54,406 nt of DNA from CAUTXO01 sp963542625 (GTDB lineage Bacteria; Campylobacterota; Campylobacteria; Campylobacterales; SZUA-545), in NCBI GenBank assembly GCA_963542625.1, contig CAUTXO010000007.1, positions 1 to 54,406 on the forward strand. The letters run 5' to 3'. How positions within the stretch are numbered: the stretch's first letter is position 1; every line of letters starts with the position of its first letter. The notes beneath the pieces were generated by a model that ran no database searches, was not told the origin of the DNA, and saw only the letters and a program-made list of their open reading frames with translations. The position numbers and the translations under genes were made by a program. This document shows, piece after piece, positions 35,794 through 44,259 of the stretch.

Positions 35794-36702
35794 CTACAAA
35801 AACGCGCCAAAGGCGGCGGCGCTGGCGATTAGATAAACCCCAAACGGTGTGAAAGTATTTTGCCGCACAAAGCGCAAAAACCACTTCACGGCAAGGTAGG
35901 AAAACACAAACGATGCGGCAAAGCCAGCGCCTAAGATCCACAGATCTTGCGCGCCCAAGCTCGCTTGATTTTTGTAAAGCTCGTAGCCGCTGGCGATAAA
36001 CATCGTAGGCAGGGCAAGCAAAAAGGAAAATTCAACGCTTGCGGTGCGGCTTAGCCCCAAAAACATACCGCCGATTATGGTAATGCCTGATCTTGACACA
36101 CCCGGCAAAAGCGATACGACCTGAAAAAGCCCGATAAACACGGCGGTTTTTAGCGATACTTCTTGCGCGGGGCTTGTGAGCGGATCTTGCGGATCTTTGG
36201 CGCTTGAGTTTTTGGCGGCGGGGCTAGATCTCAGATCTTGCAGATCTTTGGCGGCGGCGCTTGGATCTTGCACGGCGTTAGATCTTAGATCTTGCGGATC
36301 TTGCGCAGCCCCTAGATCTTGCGCCCTAGCCGCGCGGATCTTATAGAAAAACTCAGCAGCAATAAAAAGCGCGCCCGTTAAAAACATAAAAATAATGCTA
36401 GCTTCGGGAGTTAGGCTAGCCTTAATGTGCTTGTATAAAAAAAGCCCAGCAAAGCCCGTCGGCACAAAGGCTATGGCTAGCTTAAACCAAAGCGCCGCAC
36501 CCGCACTAAGCCGCTCCTTATAAATAAACACCACAGCCAAAATCGCGCCAAGCTGAATGACGATTTCAAAAGATTTAAGAAGTGCGGTGCTATCAAGCCC
36601 TAAGATCTTAGCCGCAAGGATTATGTGCGCCGTTGATGAAACGGGCAAAAATTCGGTAATGCCCTCCACCGCGCCTAAAATTATGGCGTCTAAAAAGTTC
36701 AT
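35794..36702 (-). CDS. uppP: undecaprenyl-diphosphate phosphatase with repeat insert
   Basis: Inner-membrane BacA/UppP enzyme that recycles the undecaprenyl lipid carrier for peptidoglycan and glycan synthesis. Both conserved motifs are present: GITEFLPVSSTAHIIL (~14-29) and LLPGVSRSGITIIGG (~198-212). The 302-residue length exceeds the usual ~260-270 because residues ~126-181 are a QDL/QDP/RS-rich insert derived from AGATCT repeats, placed in a loop between TM helices. Start overlaps the DedA gene by four bases. The conserved catalytic residues are intact, so it is probably functional. Confidence 0.92.
   Translation of the reverse strand: MNFLDAIILGAVEGITEFLPVSSTAHIILAAKILGLDSTALLKSFEIVIQLGAILAVVFIYKERLSAGAALWFKLAIAFVPTGFAGLFLYKHIKASLTPEASIIFMFLTGALFIAAEFFYKIRAARAQDLGAAQDPQDLRSNAVQDPSAAAKDLQDLRSSPAAKNSSAKDPQDPLTSPAQEVSLKTAVFIGLFQVVSLLPGVSRSGITIIGGMFLGLSRTASVEFSFLLALPTMFIASGYELYKNQASLGAQDLWILGAGFAASFVFSYLAVKWFLRFVRQNTFTPFGVYLIASAAAFGAFL
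36160..36327 (-). repeat. in-frame AGATCT array inside uppP
   Basis: About six AGATCT and several GGATCT sites in 168 bp, read on the minus strand as Gln-Asp-Leu/Pro and Leu-Arg-Ser (AQDLGAAQDPQDLRS type). It sits in the loop before the second conserved phosphatase motif. Confidence 0.9.
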
Positions 36703-37295
36703 TTTTTCACCTTAAAACGGTAATAAACCGCCAAAAGCGCCGCCAAAAAAACGGCGATGGCAAGCAAAATCACGTGCAAATATTCACGAATGCGCACTTC
36801 GTCTTGCCCCAAATAAAAGCCAAGAAGCGCCAAAATAGCCACCCAAATCCCAGCGCCAAGCCCCGTGTATAGGCAAAATTTGGCTAGGTTCATACGCGCA
36901 AGCCCCGCGGGGAATGAGATGTATTGGCGCAAAACGGGGATAAAACGCCCGCTAAAGGTGGAAATGCTGCCGTGGCGGGCAAAAAAGCCCTCGACTTTTT
37001 GCATTTTATCTTCGCCAAAAAGCACGTATTTGCCATAACGCACGATGAATTTTCGCCCTAAAATTAGCGCAATGTAATAGTTTAGGAGAGAGCCAAGAAT
37101 GCTCCCAAGCGTGCCGCTAGCGATGACTAAATAAATATTCATCTGCCCCTTTTGCGCTAGGTAGCCAGCGGGAATCATCGCCACTTCTGATGGAAACGGG
37201 AAAAACGAGCTCTCAAGAAACATCATAAAAATAATCCCCGCGTAGCCAAGATCTTGGACTAAGGCGACGATGAAATCAATCACGGCTTGTAGCAC
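36699..37295 (-). CDS. DedA-family membrane protein
   Basis: A 198-residue polytopic protein of the DedA/SNARE-associated family, members of which flip undecaprenyl phosphate or phospholipids. Diagnostic segments are FLESSFFPFPSEVAM (~27-41), GTLGSILGSLLNYYIAL and SGRFIPVLRQYISFPAG (~115-131) with the conserved Arg residues. It overlaps uppP by four bases and pseC by 20. Adjacency to uppP supports a role in undecaprenyl carrier recycling, which is my inference. Confidence 0.9.
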   Translation of the reverse strand: MLQAVIDFIVALVQDLGYAGIIFMMFLESSFFPFPSEVAMIPAGYLAQKGQMNIYLVIASGTLGSILGSLLNYYIALILGRKFIVRYGKYVLFGEDKMQKVEGFFARHGSISTFSGRFIPVLRQYISFPAGLARMNLAKFCLYTGLGAGIWVAILALLGFYLGQDEVRIREYLHVILLAIAVFLAALLAVYYRFKVKK

Positions 37296-38391
37296 GAATG
37301 CACTCCTTTAAAGTGTTTATGACCACGCGCGCGCCCGCGCGGCGAAGGGCTTGGTGGCAAGGAATGGAGAGCTCTCTAGCGTAGAAATCATCAGCGCCCG
37401 CAAGTGGCTTGTAGCCGATGTTTTTGTAAAAACCCATCTGATTGATTGGCTTATAATGCACCTGCACGCCAAGCCCAGCAGCCCGCAAACGCGCGAAAAA
37501 ATCGCGTTTTTTTGCAAGCAAGCGCTCATCTTGAATAATCACGGGGTAAATATGGCGGCTAGATCTAAGATCTGATGGCAAAACAACGGGCTCTAGCTCG
37601 TCAATCTCGCTTAAGGCTTCATCGTAAAAAAGCGCAAGATCTTGCCTTATGGCGATAAAGCGCTCTAGTTTTTTTAGCTGATTTAAGCCAAGCGCGGCGC
37701 TAACGTCATTTAGGCGGAAGTTCAGCCCAAGCCGCAGCATATCCTGCTCCCACAGCTCGCCCTTTTTTATGCCGTGAGATCTAAAAAGCCGTAGCCTTTG
37801 CCATAGATCTTCGCTGTTTGTGATAATCGCCCCGCCTTCTAGCGTCGTGATTGGCTTGACGGGGTGGAAACTAAAAATCGCCATATCGCTTAGGCTGCCA
37901 ATCTCATTGGCGCGCTCTTTGCTGCCAAAGGCGTGCGCGGCGTCTTCAATCACGGCTAGGCGGTGCTTGGCGGCAATGCGCGCGATCTCTTGCATATTCG
38001 CAAGCGCGCCTGAATAATGCACGGGGACAATCGCCTTTGTTTTTTGCGTGATCTTTGCTTCTATTTTGCTCTCATCAATGAGCCCGTTTGGCTTCACATC
38101 GCAAAAAACGGGGCGCGCGCCAAGGAAAAGCCCCGCGTTGGCGGTGGCGGCAAAGCTAATTGGTGTTGTGATGAATTCGTCGTTTTTCTTAAGATCTGCC
38201 ACGTAATACGCCGCCAAAAGCGCCGAAGTGGCGTTGTTAAAAGTTACGGCAAATTTTGCGCCTGTGTAGCTGCAAATGGCGCTCTCAAAGCGTTCGTTTG
38301 TCTCCCCGCCTGTTAAGATGTCTTGCTTTAGCGCCGCCGTTACGGCTTCTATGTCGTCGTTTTCAATTAGTTGCCTACTGTAAGATCTCAT
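37276..38391 (-). CDS. pseC: UDP-4-amino-4,6-dideoxy-N-acetyl-beta-L-altrosamine transaminase
   Basis: PLP aminotransferase (DegT family), second step of pseudaminic acid synthesis used to glycosylate flagellin. The 371-residue protein has the cofactor Asp D150 (VIEDAAHAFGS) and Schiff-base lysine K179 in SFHPVKPITTLEGG, plus the TFNNATSALLAA phosphate-binding segment. No other pse gene is in the window; it sits between tyrA (four-base overlap) and dedA. Assignment to PseC rather than another sugar aminotransferase rests on overall similarity. Confidence 0.88.
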   Translation of the reverse strand: MRSYSRQLIENDDIEAVTAALKQDILTGGETNERFESAICSYTGAKFAVTFNNATSALLAAYYVADLKKNDEFITTPISFAATANAGLFLGARPVFCDVKPNGLIDESKIEAKITQKTKAIVPVHYSGALANMQEIARIAAKHRLAVIEDAAHAFGSKERANEIGSLSDMAIFSFHPVKPITTLEGGAIITNSEDLWQRLRLFRSHGIKKGELWEQDMLRLGLNFRLNDVSAALGLNQLKKLERFIAIRQDLALFYDEALSEIDELEPVVLPSDLRSSRHIYPVIIQDERLLAKKRDFFARLRAAGLGVQVHYKPINQMGFYKNIGYKPLAGADDFYARELSIPCHQALRRAGARVVINTLKECIRATSRD

Positions 38392-39230
38392 TGCTTTGGC
38401 TTAAAGATCCTATGCAAACGGTTTGCCGCGCGCATCCATTCCTCAAGCTCATCGCCCGCGCCGCTTTTTAGCATTTGCTTTACGCGCGCAAGCTCGGCTT
38501 CAAAGATCTCCATAGATGCCAAAAGATCTTGCTTGTTTTCTAGAAAAATGTCGCGCCACATCAAAGGCGAGCTTTTTGCTAGGCGGCTCATACTTGTAAA
38601 ACCGCCAGCGGCTAGGGCTAGAATATTTGCCGTATCTTCTTGCTTTAGCACGCTGTTTGCAAGCGCAAAGCTTAGCACGTGCGGTAGGTGGCTGATGAAA
38701 CAGGCGTGGTGGTCGTGGCTGGCTGCGTCCATTTTGATTAGATCCATATCCATAGACAAAAACATTCGCTCGGCTAGCTCTAGCGAGCTCTGCGCGGTTT
38801 GCTCGGTATTGCAAAGCACGCAAACGCTGTCGCGGTAAAGGTCGCGCTGGGCGGCGGCTGGCCCGCTAAACTCCGTCCCGCACATCGGGTGCGCTAAGAC
38901 AAAGCGGCTTTTAATTTCAGGCGGCGTGGCAAGGGCTATGCCGTGCTTTGTGCTGGCAAGATCTATGATGGTGGCGGTTTTTTTTGTTTCTACTAGGCGC
39001 GGCAAAAGGGCTTTGATGGCGGATACGGGCGCGGCAAGAATAAGGCAGTCGCTTGTTTTAATGAGCTCATCAAGGCTAGCGATGCGGTCAATTAGCCCAA
39101 GATCTAGCGCTTCTTTGGCGGATTTTTGCGTTTTTGCCGTGCCGATGTGCTCCGTGAAAATGCGCTTGTGTTTTAGGGCAAGCGACAAAGATCCGCCCAT
39201 TAGCCCAAGCCCGAAAATTCCTAAAATCAT
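38388..39230 (-). CDS. tyrA: prephenate dehydrogenase
   Basis: NAD(P)-dependent oxidative decarboxylase of tyrosine synthesis. The 280-residue protein has the Rossmann motif GIFGLGLMGGS (4-14), LAHPMCGTEFSGP in the active site, and the helical dimerisation domain. GGAA lies just upstream of ATG 39230. First gene of the tyrA-pseC-dedA-uppP chain; a TATAGT -10 box reads leftward at 39259-39254. Confidence 0.92.
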   Translation of the reverse strand: MILGIFGLGLMGGSLSLALKHKRIFTEHIGTAKTQKSAKEALDLGLIDRIASLDELIKTSDCLILAAPVSAIKALLPRLVETKKTATIIDLASTKHGIALATPPEIKSRFVLAHPMCGTEFSGPAAAQRDLYRDSVCVLCNTEQTAQSSLELAERMFLSMDMDLIKMDAASHDHHACFISHLPHVLSFALANSVLKQEDTANILALAAGGFTSMSRLAKSSPLMWRDIFLENKQDLLASMEIFEAELARVKQMLKSGAGDELEEWMRAANRLHRIFKPKQ

Positions 39231-39253
39231 TCCGTTTCCAAAAATAAAAGCGC

Positions 39254-39259
39254 ACTATA
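39254..39259 (-). promoter_or_regulatory. -10 box upstream of tyrA
   Basis: TATAGT on the minus strand, ~24 nt before ATG 39230, in the 92-bp gap between divergent tyrA and bamA. Confidence 0.5.
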
Positions 39260-39322
39260 CATTAAAAACGATGAATTAACCAAAAAAATTGTAGAGTTAG
39301 GCTTTTATTTTCTCTAGGCGGA

Positions 39323-41578
39323 GTGGCTTTGGCAAGATTTTTGTTGATTTTTGCACTTGTTTTTTCTAGCGCGCTTGCTAAAACGTATAAAAATATCCAG
39401 CTTGAGGGTTTGAGCCACCTTTCTACCTTTAGCGCCAATGAGCTTATGGGCTTTAGCGCGGGCGATGAGATTACAGAATATATGATAAACGCCGCCATTA
39501 AACGCTTCTTTGCGCAAGGGTATTTCCTTGACATCACGGTAAATGCAAATGGCAATGAGCTAATTTTTGCGTTCAAAGAAAAGCCCGTGATAGAAAACAT
39601 CGCAATGATTGGCGTAAGCGATACAGATATAAAAGAAAAATATATGCCGCTTCTTGGCTTTAAAAAGGGCGATATTTACGACGCCTTAAAGCTTGAAAGG
39701 GCAAAGGCAAACATCGTGCAATACATTCGCGCGCAAGGGTTTTACGGCAGCGTGGTAGAAGCAGAAACAGAAAATACAGCAAGCGGCGTGAAGCTAAAGT
39801 TTGTGATAAGCAAGGGCAAAAAAATCATTATTTACGATAGCCGCTTTAAGGGGCTCAAAGCCTTTAAAGAAACGGATTTTGACGATGTCATCGCCAACAA
39901 AAAGCGCCAGATCTTCCCTTGGTTTTTTGGGCAAAACGATGGGCTTTTAAACCTTCTAGCCCTAGATCTTGACGATGATAGAATAAAAGATTTTTATATG
40001 CGCTACGGCTACCTTGACGCAACCGTTAGCGAGCCTTTTTTAGAAGCAAACTTTGACAACTTCAGCGCAAAGATCACTTATGAAATAGAAGAAGGTAAGC
40101 CCTACGCTGTGAGCTCTGTGGATCTTGAATTTGTGGATAAAACCGTGCCCGTGGATCGGCAGGGCTTCAAACAAAAGGCGGGCAAGATCTTTAATATTGA
40201 GAAAGTTAGAAAGGATCTTGAGTATATAAAAGAAGAAGTCGGCGCGCAAGGATACGCCTTTGCACGGGTGTTTCCGGACATTATCAAAGATGAAAAAACC
40301 CTTACGGCAAAGCTTATTTATAAGGTTTCTTGCGGGGAGAAAGTCTATATTAATGACGTCTTAATTTCAGGCAACACGCGCACGCTAGATAGGGTTATAC
40401 GGCGTGAGATCTTCTTAGCGCCTGGGGATCTTTATGATCTGCGTGAGCTACGCGAGAGCAAAAATTCGCTCGGGCGGCTTGGGTTTTTTGAAAAAATCGA
40501 CATCAAAGAAGAGCGCGTTTTGGCGGATAAAATAAACCTACTTGTAGAAGTCAAAGAAACAAACACGGGTAGCTTAAAAGCCGGCGCGGGCTGGAATAGC
40601 TACAGCGGCTTTACATTCACAGGATCTCTTAGCGATAGAAACGTTTTTGGTAGCTCGATTGGCTTTAGCTTGGATACGGAATTTGCAAAAAATACGGAAG
40701 TTTTTTCATTCACCGTTACCAACCCGCGCTTAAACGATAGCGACTACTCCGCATCGGCATCGGTGTCAAGATCTTACTACAAAACAGACAGCTACAAAAC
40801 GCGCGCTGTAGGCACGGGCGTTACCTTTGGAAAATACCTAGACAGGCATTGGTATTCAAGCCTAGGGCTAACCTACGGCTATTCAGAAAACGAATACTAC
40901 AAGCTCCACCCCAAAAAACGCCCGTATTATTACGAGGGCAGGCTGGTTAAGATCTCCTTGATCCCGCGCATAAGCTACGATAACACCGACGATTATTTCG
41001 TCCCACGAAGCGGGGCGATTTTTTCCACATCGCTTGAGCTTGCCGGCATTGGCGGCGACCAAAAATTTGCCAAACTGCTTTCAAATTACGCCTACTACTA
41101 TGGGCTTGAAGATCTTATAAACTTTGATCTCATCTTACGTTTTAAACTCTCAGGCGGCTTTATGCAAGCAGATCTTGACAACTCAAAAGAAGTCCCGCTT
41201 GATTCAAGGCTTTATATGGGCGGCTTTGGCTCGGTGCGGGGCTTTGAGCGCAACAGCATATCGCCCCTAGATCTAGATATTTACAAGACTAGCAAAAATG
41301 AGGACGATATCATCTGGATAGGCGGAAAAAACCGCTTGACGTCAAGCTTTGAGCTTAGCTTGCCCCTGGTGCCAAAGGCAAAAATGCGGCTTGTGGGCTT
41401 TTTTGATTACGGCGTCATCGGCAAGGAGCGCCTAGACATCGCAAGATCTAGCACCGGCGCTGGCATTGAGTGGTATTCGCCTATGGGCCCGCTAGCGTTT
41501 ATCTGGGCGTGGCCGCTAAAGACGCAAGATCTTGACAGAACGAACGTTTTTGAGTTTAATTTAGGGCAAAAATTTTAA
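39323..41578 (+). CDS. bamA: outer-membrane protein assembly factor BamA
   Basis: Central Omp85 protein that inserts beta-barrels into the outer membrane. Signal peptide (1-~19, ends SSALA), five POTRA domains (~20-400; YINDVLISGNTRTLDRVIRR marks the last), and a C-terminal barrel with the VRGF lid motif in GGFGSVRGFERN, ending in Phe. The start is GTG 39323 or TTG 39329; AGGCGGAG fits TTG 39329 better in spacing. Length ~750 is normal. Confidence 0.95.
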   Translation: MALARFLLIFALVFSSALAKTYKNIQLEGLSHLSTFSANELMGFSAGDEITEYMINAAIKRFFAQGYFLDITVNANGNELIFAFKEKPVIENIAMIGVSDTDIKEKYMPLLGFKKGDIYDALKLERAKANIVQYIRAQGFYGSVVEAETENTASGVKLKFVISKGKKIIIYDSRFKGLKAFKETDFDDVIANKKRQIFPWFFGQNDGLLNLLALDLDDDRIKDFYMRYGYLDATVSEPFLEANFDNFSAKITYEIEEGKPYAVSSVDLEFVDKTVPVDRQGFKQKAGKIFNIEKVRKDLEYIKEEVGAQGYAFARVFPDIIKDEKTLTAKLIYKVSCGEKVYINDVLISGNTRTLDRVIRREIFLAPGDLYDLRELRESKNSLGRLGFFEKIDIKEERVLADKINLLVEVKETNTGSLKAGAGWNSYSGFTFTGSLSDRNVFGSSIGFSLDTEFAKNTEVFSFTVTNPRLNDSDYSASASVSRSYYKTDSYKTRAVGTGVTFGKYLDRHWYSSLGLTYGYSENEYYKLHPKKRPYYYEGRLVKISLIPRISYDNTDDYFVPRSGAIFSTSLELAGIGGDQKFAKLLSNYAYYYGLEDLINFDLILRFKLSGGFMQADLDNSKEVPLDSRLYMGGFGSVRGFERNSISPLDLDIYKTSKNEDDIIWIGGKNRLTSSFELSLPLVPKAKMRLVGFFDYGVIGKERLDIARSSTGAGIEWYSPMGPLAFIWAWPLKTQDLDRTNVFEFNLGQKF

Positions 41579-41591
41579 ATAAGGACAAAAA

Positions 41592-42155
41592 ATGGCTTTG
41601 GCAGAGAACACAGTTGTTAGCATAGAGTATGAGCTAAGAGAGCAAGGCGGGAGTGAGATCCTAGACACAAACGTAGGCGGCGCGCCATTAGAATTTATGA
41701 TTGGTAGATCGCATATTATCCCGGGGCTTGAAAAAGAGCTCCTAGACGTTAAAAAGGGCGATGCTAAGACGGTTACCGTTTTACCAGCAAAGGCTTATGG
41801 CGAATATAGCAAAAAGGCTTTGATGGACTACCCGCGCGATGAATTTGCCGGCATAGAGTTGCAAGAGGGAATGACCCTCTACGGGCAAGGCGAGGACGGG
41901 CAAACGGTGCAAGTTAGAGTGGCAAGCTTTGACGACAAAAGCGTTACAGTAGATTACAATCACCCCCTAGCTGGCAAAACGCTTGTTTTTAACATAACCG
42001 TTGCGGACGTTAGGGAGCCCACGCAAGGCGAAATAGACACTGGCTTACCTGAGAGTATGCAGCACTCTTGCAGCTGCGGTTGCGGCACGCATTCACACGA
42101 AGAAGAGCACGGGCATTCTTGCGGCTGCGGCGACCACTCCTGCGGCTGCCATTAA
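41592..42155 (+). CDS. slyD: FKBP-type peptidyl-prolyl isomerase SlyD
   Basis: Prolyl isomerase/chaperone with metal-binding tail, used in nickel handling for hydrogenase. The 187-residue protein has an FKBP domain interrupted by the IF flap domain (LPAKAYGEYSKKALMDYPRD and on), and a C-terminal His/Cys tail (~153-187: SCSCGCGTHSHEEE, HSCGCGDHSCGCH) that would bind Ni2+ or Zn2+. AAGGAC lies upstream of ATG 41592. The tail is unusually Cys-rich. Confidence 0.93.
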   Translation: MALAENTVVSIEYELREQGGSEILDTNVGGAPLEFMIGRSHIIPGLEKELLDVKKGDAKTVTVLPAKAYGEYSKKALMDYPRDEFAGIELQEGMTLYGQGEDGQTVQVRVASFDDKSVTVDYNHPLAGKTLVFNITVADVREPTQGEIDTGLPESMQHSCSCGCGTHSHEEEHGHSCGCGDHSCGCH

Positions 42156-42171
42156 AATAAAAGGACGGACA

Positions 42172-43299
42172 ATGAAGTTACGATTTTTTAGCACTCACAG
42201 CGCGCTAGCCAAGGGGGCTTTTGCGTTGCTTGCTGTGGCCAGCATTGTTGGCTTGAGCTCTTGCGGCAAAGGCGACTCAAAAAGAAACACGGCAAACATT
42301 TATTTAGCTGGAACAGAAGGCACAACCCCAGGTGAAACAGCCGTTGTTTGGGAAAACGGCAACAAGATCTATCTCACAAGTGGAGACGCGTATTCTAGCG
42401 CAAACTTCATCACCTATAAAGACGGCGCTTTTTACGTAGCAGGCTGGGAAAAGCGTGGCACAGGCAAAAAGAAAGCCGTGTATTGGAAAGACAAAACCAT
42501 AACAGCGCTAACAGATGGCACCAGCGATGACGCAGAAGCAACATCTTTGGCGTTTTATGGCGGAGACATTTATACCGTAGGTAACGTTGGAGCAAGCACA
42601 AAGGCTCACTACTGGAAAAACACGCAAGATAACACACTCACAAAAGATGGCAAAGAAGAAAAGGTGCTTTCCGTTTCATCAAATGGCAGTGGCGTTTATG
42701 CGGTGGGCTATAAAGACGACGGCAACAGCGCATCAACTGGCGGAAAGATATACGTTGCGCGCTACTGGGATATAACAGGCAACACAAACCAAGATCTAAG
42801 GGGTAGCACGCAGGCTTATTCTGTTGATACCACGAAAAACACAATCGCCATAGCCGGATACGACCAAGCGCTAACAGCCAAAGAAGGGCAAACGCCAAAA
42901 CTTCAAGCGGTGTATTGGAGCGCCAAGAAAAGCGGCAATGGCTGGGGTGAGTTTGCAATGCGCACTTTAACAGATGGCTCAACAGAGGCAAAAGCAAATG
43001 CCGTGTTTGTTTCAAATGGCAAGATCTTTGCTGGTGGATACATTACAGATCCAGTTTCCATAAAGAAAAGAGCCGTTTATTGGAAAGATGACAAGCCAAT
43101 CTACCTAACAGACGGCACAACAGACGCGGAAGTTAATTCTATGTTTATTGTTTTTGGCGGCGATGTTTATTCCGCGGGCTACATCAAAAGTTCTGACGCT
43201 AGTGGCGCCAAAAAGATCCCTTGCTATTGGATAAACAAAAAGCTAGTAAAAATAGAAAATGCTAAAGACGCTCAAATCAATTCCATAATCGTAAGGTAG
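42172..43299 (+). CDS. repeat lipoprotein with propeller-like repeats
   Basis: A 375-residue exported lipoprotein: signal peptide with lipobox GLSSC (Cys ~31), then about six repeats of ~45-50 residues with the pattern A-VYWKD-K-x3-LTDGT-xDAE-x-S-x4-GGDIYxxG. This is a beta-propeller-like architecture of the kind seen in surface proteins. No catalytic motif. It follows slyD by 16 nt with AAGGAC upstream of the ATG, so it probably shares transcription. Its codon and composition (few AGATCT sites, many simple Lys/Thr/Gly codons) differ from neighbours, suggesting later arrival. Confidence 0.75.
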   Translation: MKLRFFSTHSALAKGAFALLAVASIVGLSSCGKGDSKRNTANIYLAGTEGTTPGETAVVWENGNKIYLTSGDAYSSANFITYKDGAFYVAGWEKRGTGKKKAVYWKDKTITALTDGTSDDAEATSLAFYGGDIYTVGNVGASTKAHYWKNTQDNTLTKDGKEEKVLSVSSNGSGVYAVGYKDDGNSASTGGKIYVARYWDITGNTNQDLRGSTQAYSVDTTKNTIAIAGYDQALTAKEGQTPKLQAVYWSAKKSGNGWGEFAMRTLTDGSTEAKANAVFVSNGKIFAGGYITDPVSIKKRAVYWKDDKPIYLTDGTTDAEVNSMFIVFGGDVYSAGYIKSSDASGAKKIPCYWINKKLVKIENAKDAQINSIIVR

Positions 43300-43317
43300 G
43301 CAAACGCCCACCTTACG
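43290..43317 (+). terminator. strong hairpin over the lipoprotein stop codon
   Basis: CGTAAGGTAGGC (43290-43301) pairs with GCCCACCTTACG (43306-43317) with one mismatch and a 4-nt loop. It includes the TAG stop of the lipoprotein gene. No U-tract follows, so it may stabilise the mRNA 3' end rather than terminate by itself. Confidence 0.55.
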
Positions 43318-43379
43318 GGCTAGCAATAGCAGCGCTAATGGCAGCTAATTACGCAATAGCGTATGACGGCATTACGCAT

Positions 43380-43929
43380 TAGAAAAATATAAGATCCTAT
43401 CCGCGCAGAAGTAGCTCAATCCCGCGCGGCTTAGGGTTTTGCGCTAGGCTTTGGCGCGTCCCCGCGCGGCTAGGAAGATCTTGGCGGATCTTTAATGGAT
43501 CTTGCACCGGCGCTGGCTTGGATCTTGGGCGGATCTGGCGCCGCCTATGGCACGGAGATTTTTGAGAGTTTGCAGAATAAAACCAAAATGTAAAAAAGGT
43601 TAATGACCGTTGCAAAGGCAAGCCCAAAGCCAAGGCTGACGGCTAAGATCTTAAAAACTTAGCCATTATGTAAGCGGGGCGCAAGAACTAGCAGCTTGTG
43701 AGCGACTAGAGACGATATGTCTTGCGCTGGCTAGGGCAAATGCGGATCTTAGCACGGCGGTTGGCAATTGAGATCTTAGAAAAATAGCCGTTTGTGTGTG
43801 AGCGGAGCGTAGGATCTAGGACTTGCGGTGCGTAAGATCTCTTGGATGATTGGGCTAGATCTTGCTCTAGGATCTTGACTAGGATCAGCTAGATCTTGAG
43901 CTAAGATCTAAGGCGTCTATTAGATCTTG
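43380..43929. repeat. scattered to dense AGATCT/GGATCT repeats
   Basis: RGATCY sites are frequent throughout and become tightly spaced at 43800-43925, where phrases like CTAGATCTTGCTCTAGGATC and TAGATCTTGAGCTAAGATCT follow one another. Confidence 0.7.
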
Positions 43930-44183
43930 TTTTTTTCTTTTTTAAATTAGGGGGAAAGGGGGTCAAGTTGCGAGCCACCCCCTTTCCCCCAAACCCCTAA
44001 ACCCCAGCACGCTTCTTAAGGGGCATAGCTTTTTTCAAAAGCTATGCTTTTTGTAAAAAATTAATTACATATGCTTTGCATATACACCTTTGAAAAGCGT
44101 CGTCGGGGGTTAGGGATCCAAAGGGGAACGGGAGCCGTGACGTAGCAATTCAAGCCCCCTTCCCATTTGAGAAAAGAAAAAAT
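43930..44183. mobile_element. MITE-like foldback element with imperfect terminal inverted repeats
   Basis: The ~40-bp left end (43930-43972) and the reverse complement of the right end (44144-44183) align as T-rich, then AAAT, then GGG(A)AGGGGG, then CTTGAATTGC/TCAAGTTGC. A second inner pair also matches (CCCTAAACCCCAGCACGCTT against reverse complement of the 44096-44115 region). Inside are perfect stems: GGGGGAAAGGGGGT (43950-43963) with 43977-43990, and GCATAGCTTTT (44023-44033) with 44037-44047. No protein is encoded. It looks like a non-autonomous element or a structured RNA. Confidence 0.55.
44023..44052 (+). terminator. terminator-like hairpin inside the foldback element
   Basis: An 11-bp perfect stem (GCATAGCTTTT / AAAAGCTATGC) with a 3-nt loop, followed directly by TTTTTG. 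It fits an intrinsic terminator on the plus strand. Confidence 0.5.
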
Positions 44184-44259
44184 ACAAGATCTAACGCGCA
44201 AGATCTAGCCCAATCAAGAGCAGCTAGCGCACAGATCTTACACGCGGCTTAGACTTAGC

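Larger units (their letters stand above)
43300..44259. other. gene-free tract with AGATCT phrases and a foldback element
   Basis: No gene supported. The first ~630 bp hold scattered AGATCTTGGCGGATCT-type phrases, densest at 43800-43930. The centre is a ~254-bp foldback element listed separately. The last ~75 bp again carry AGATCT sites before the hemerythrin stop. Confidence 0.6.
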
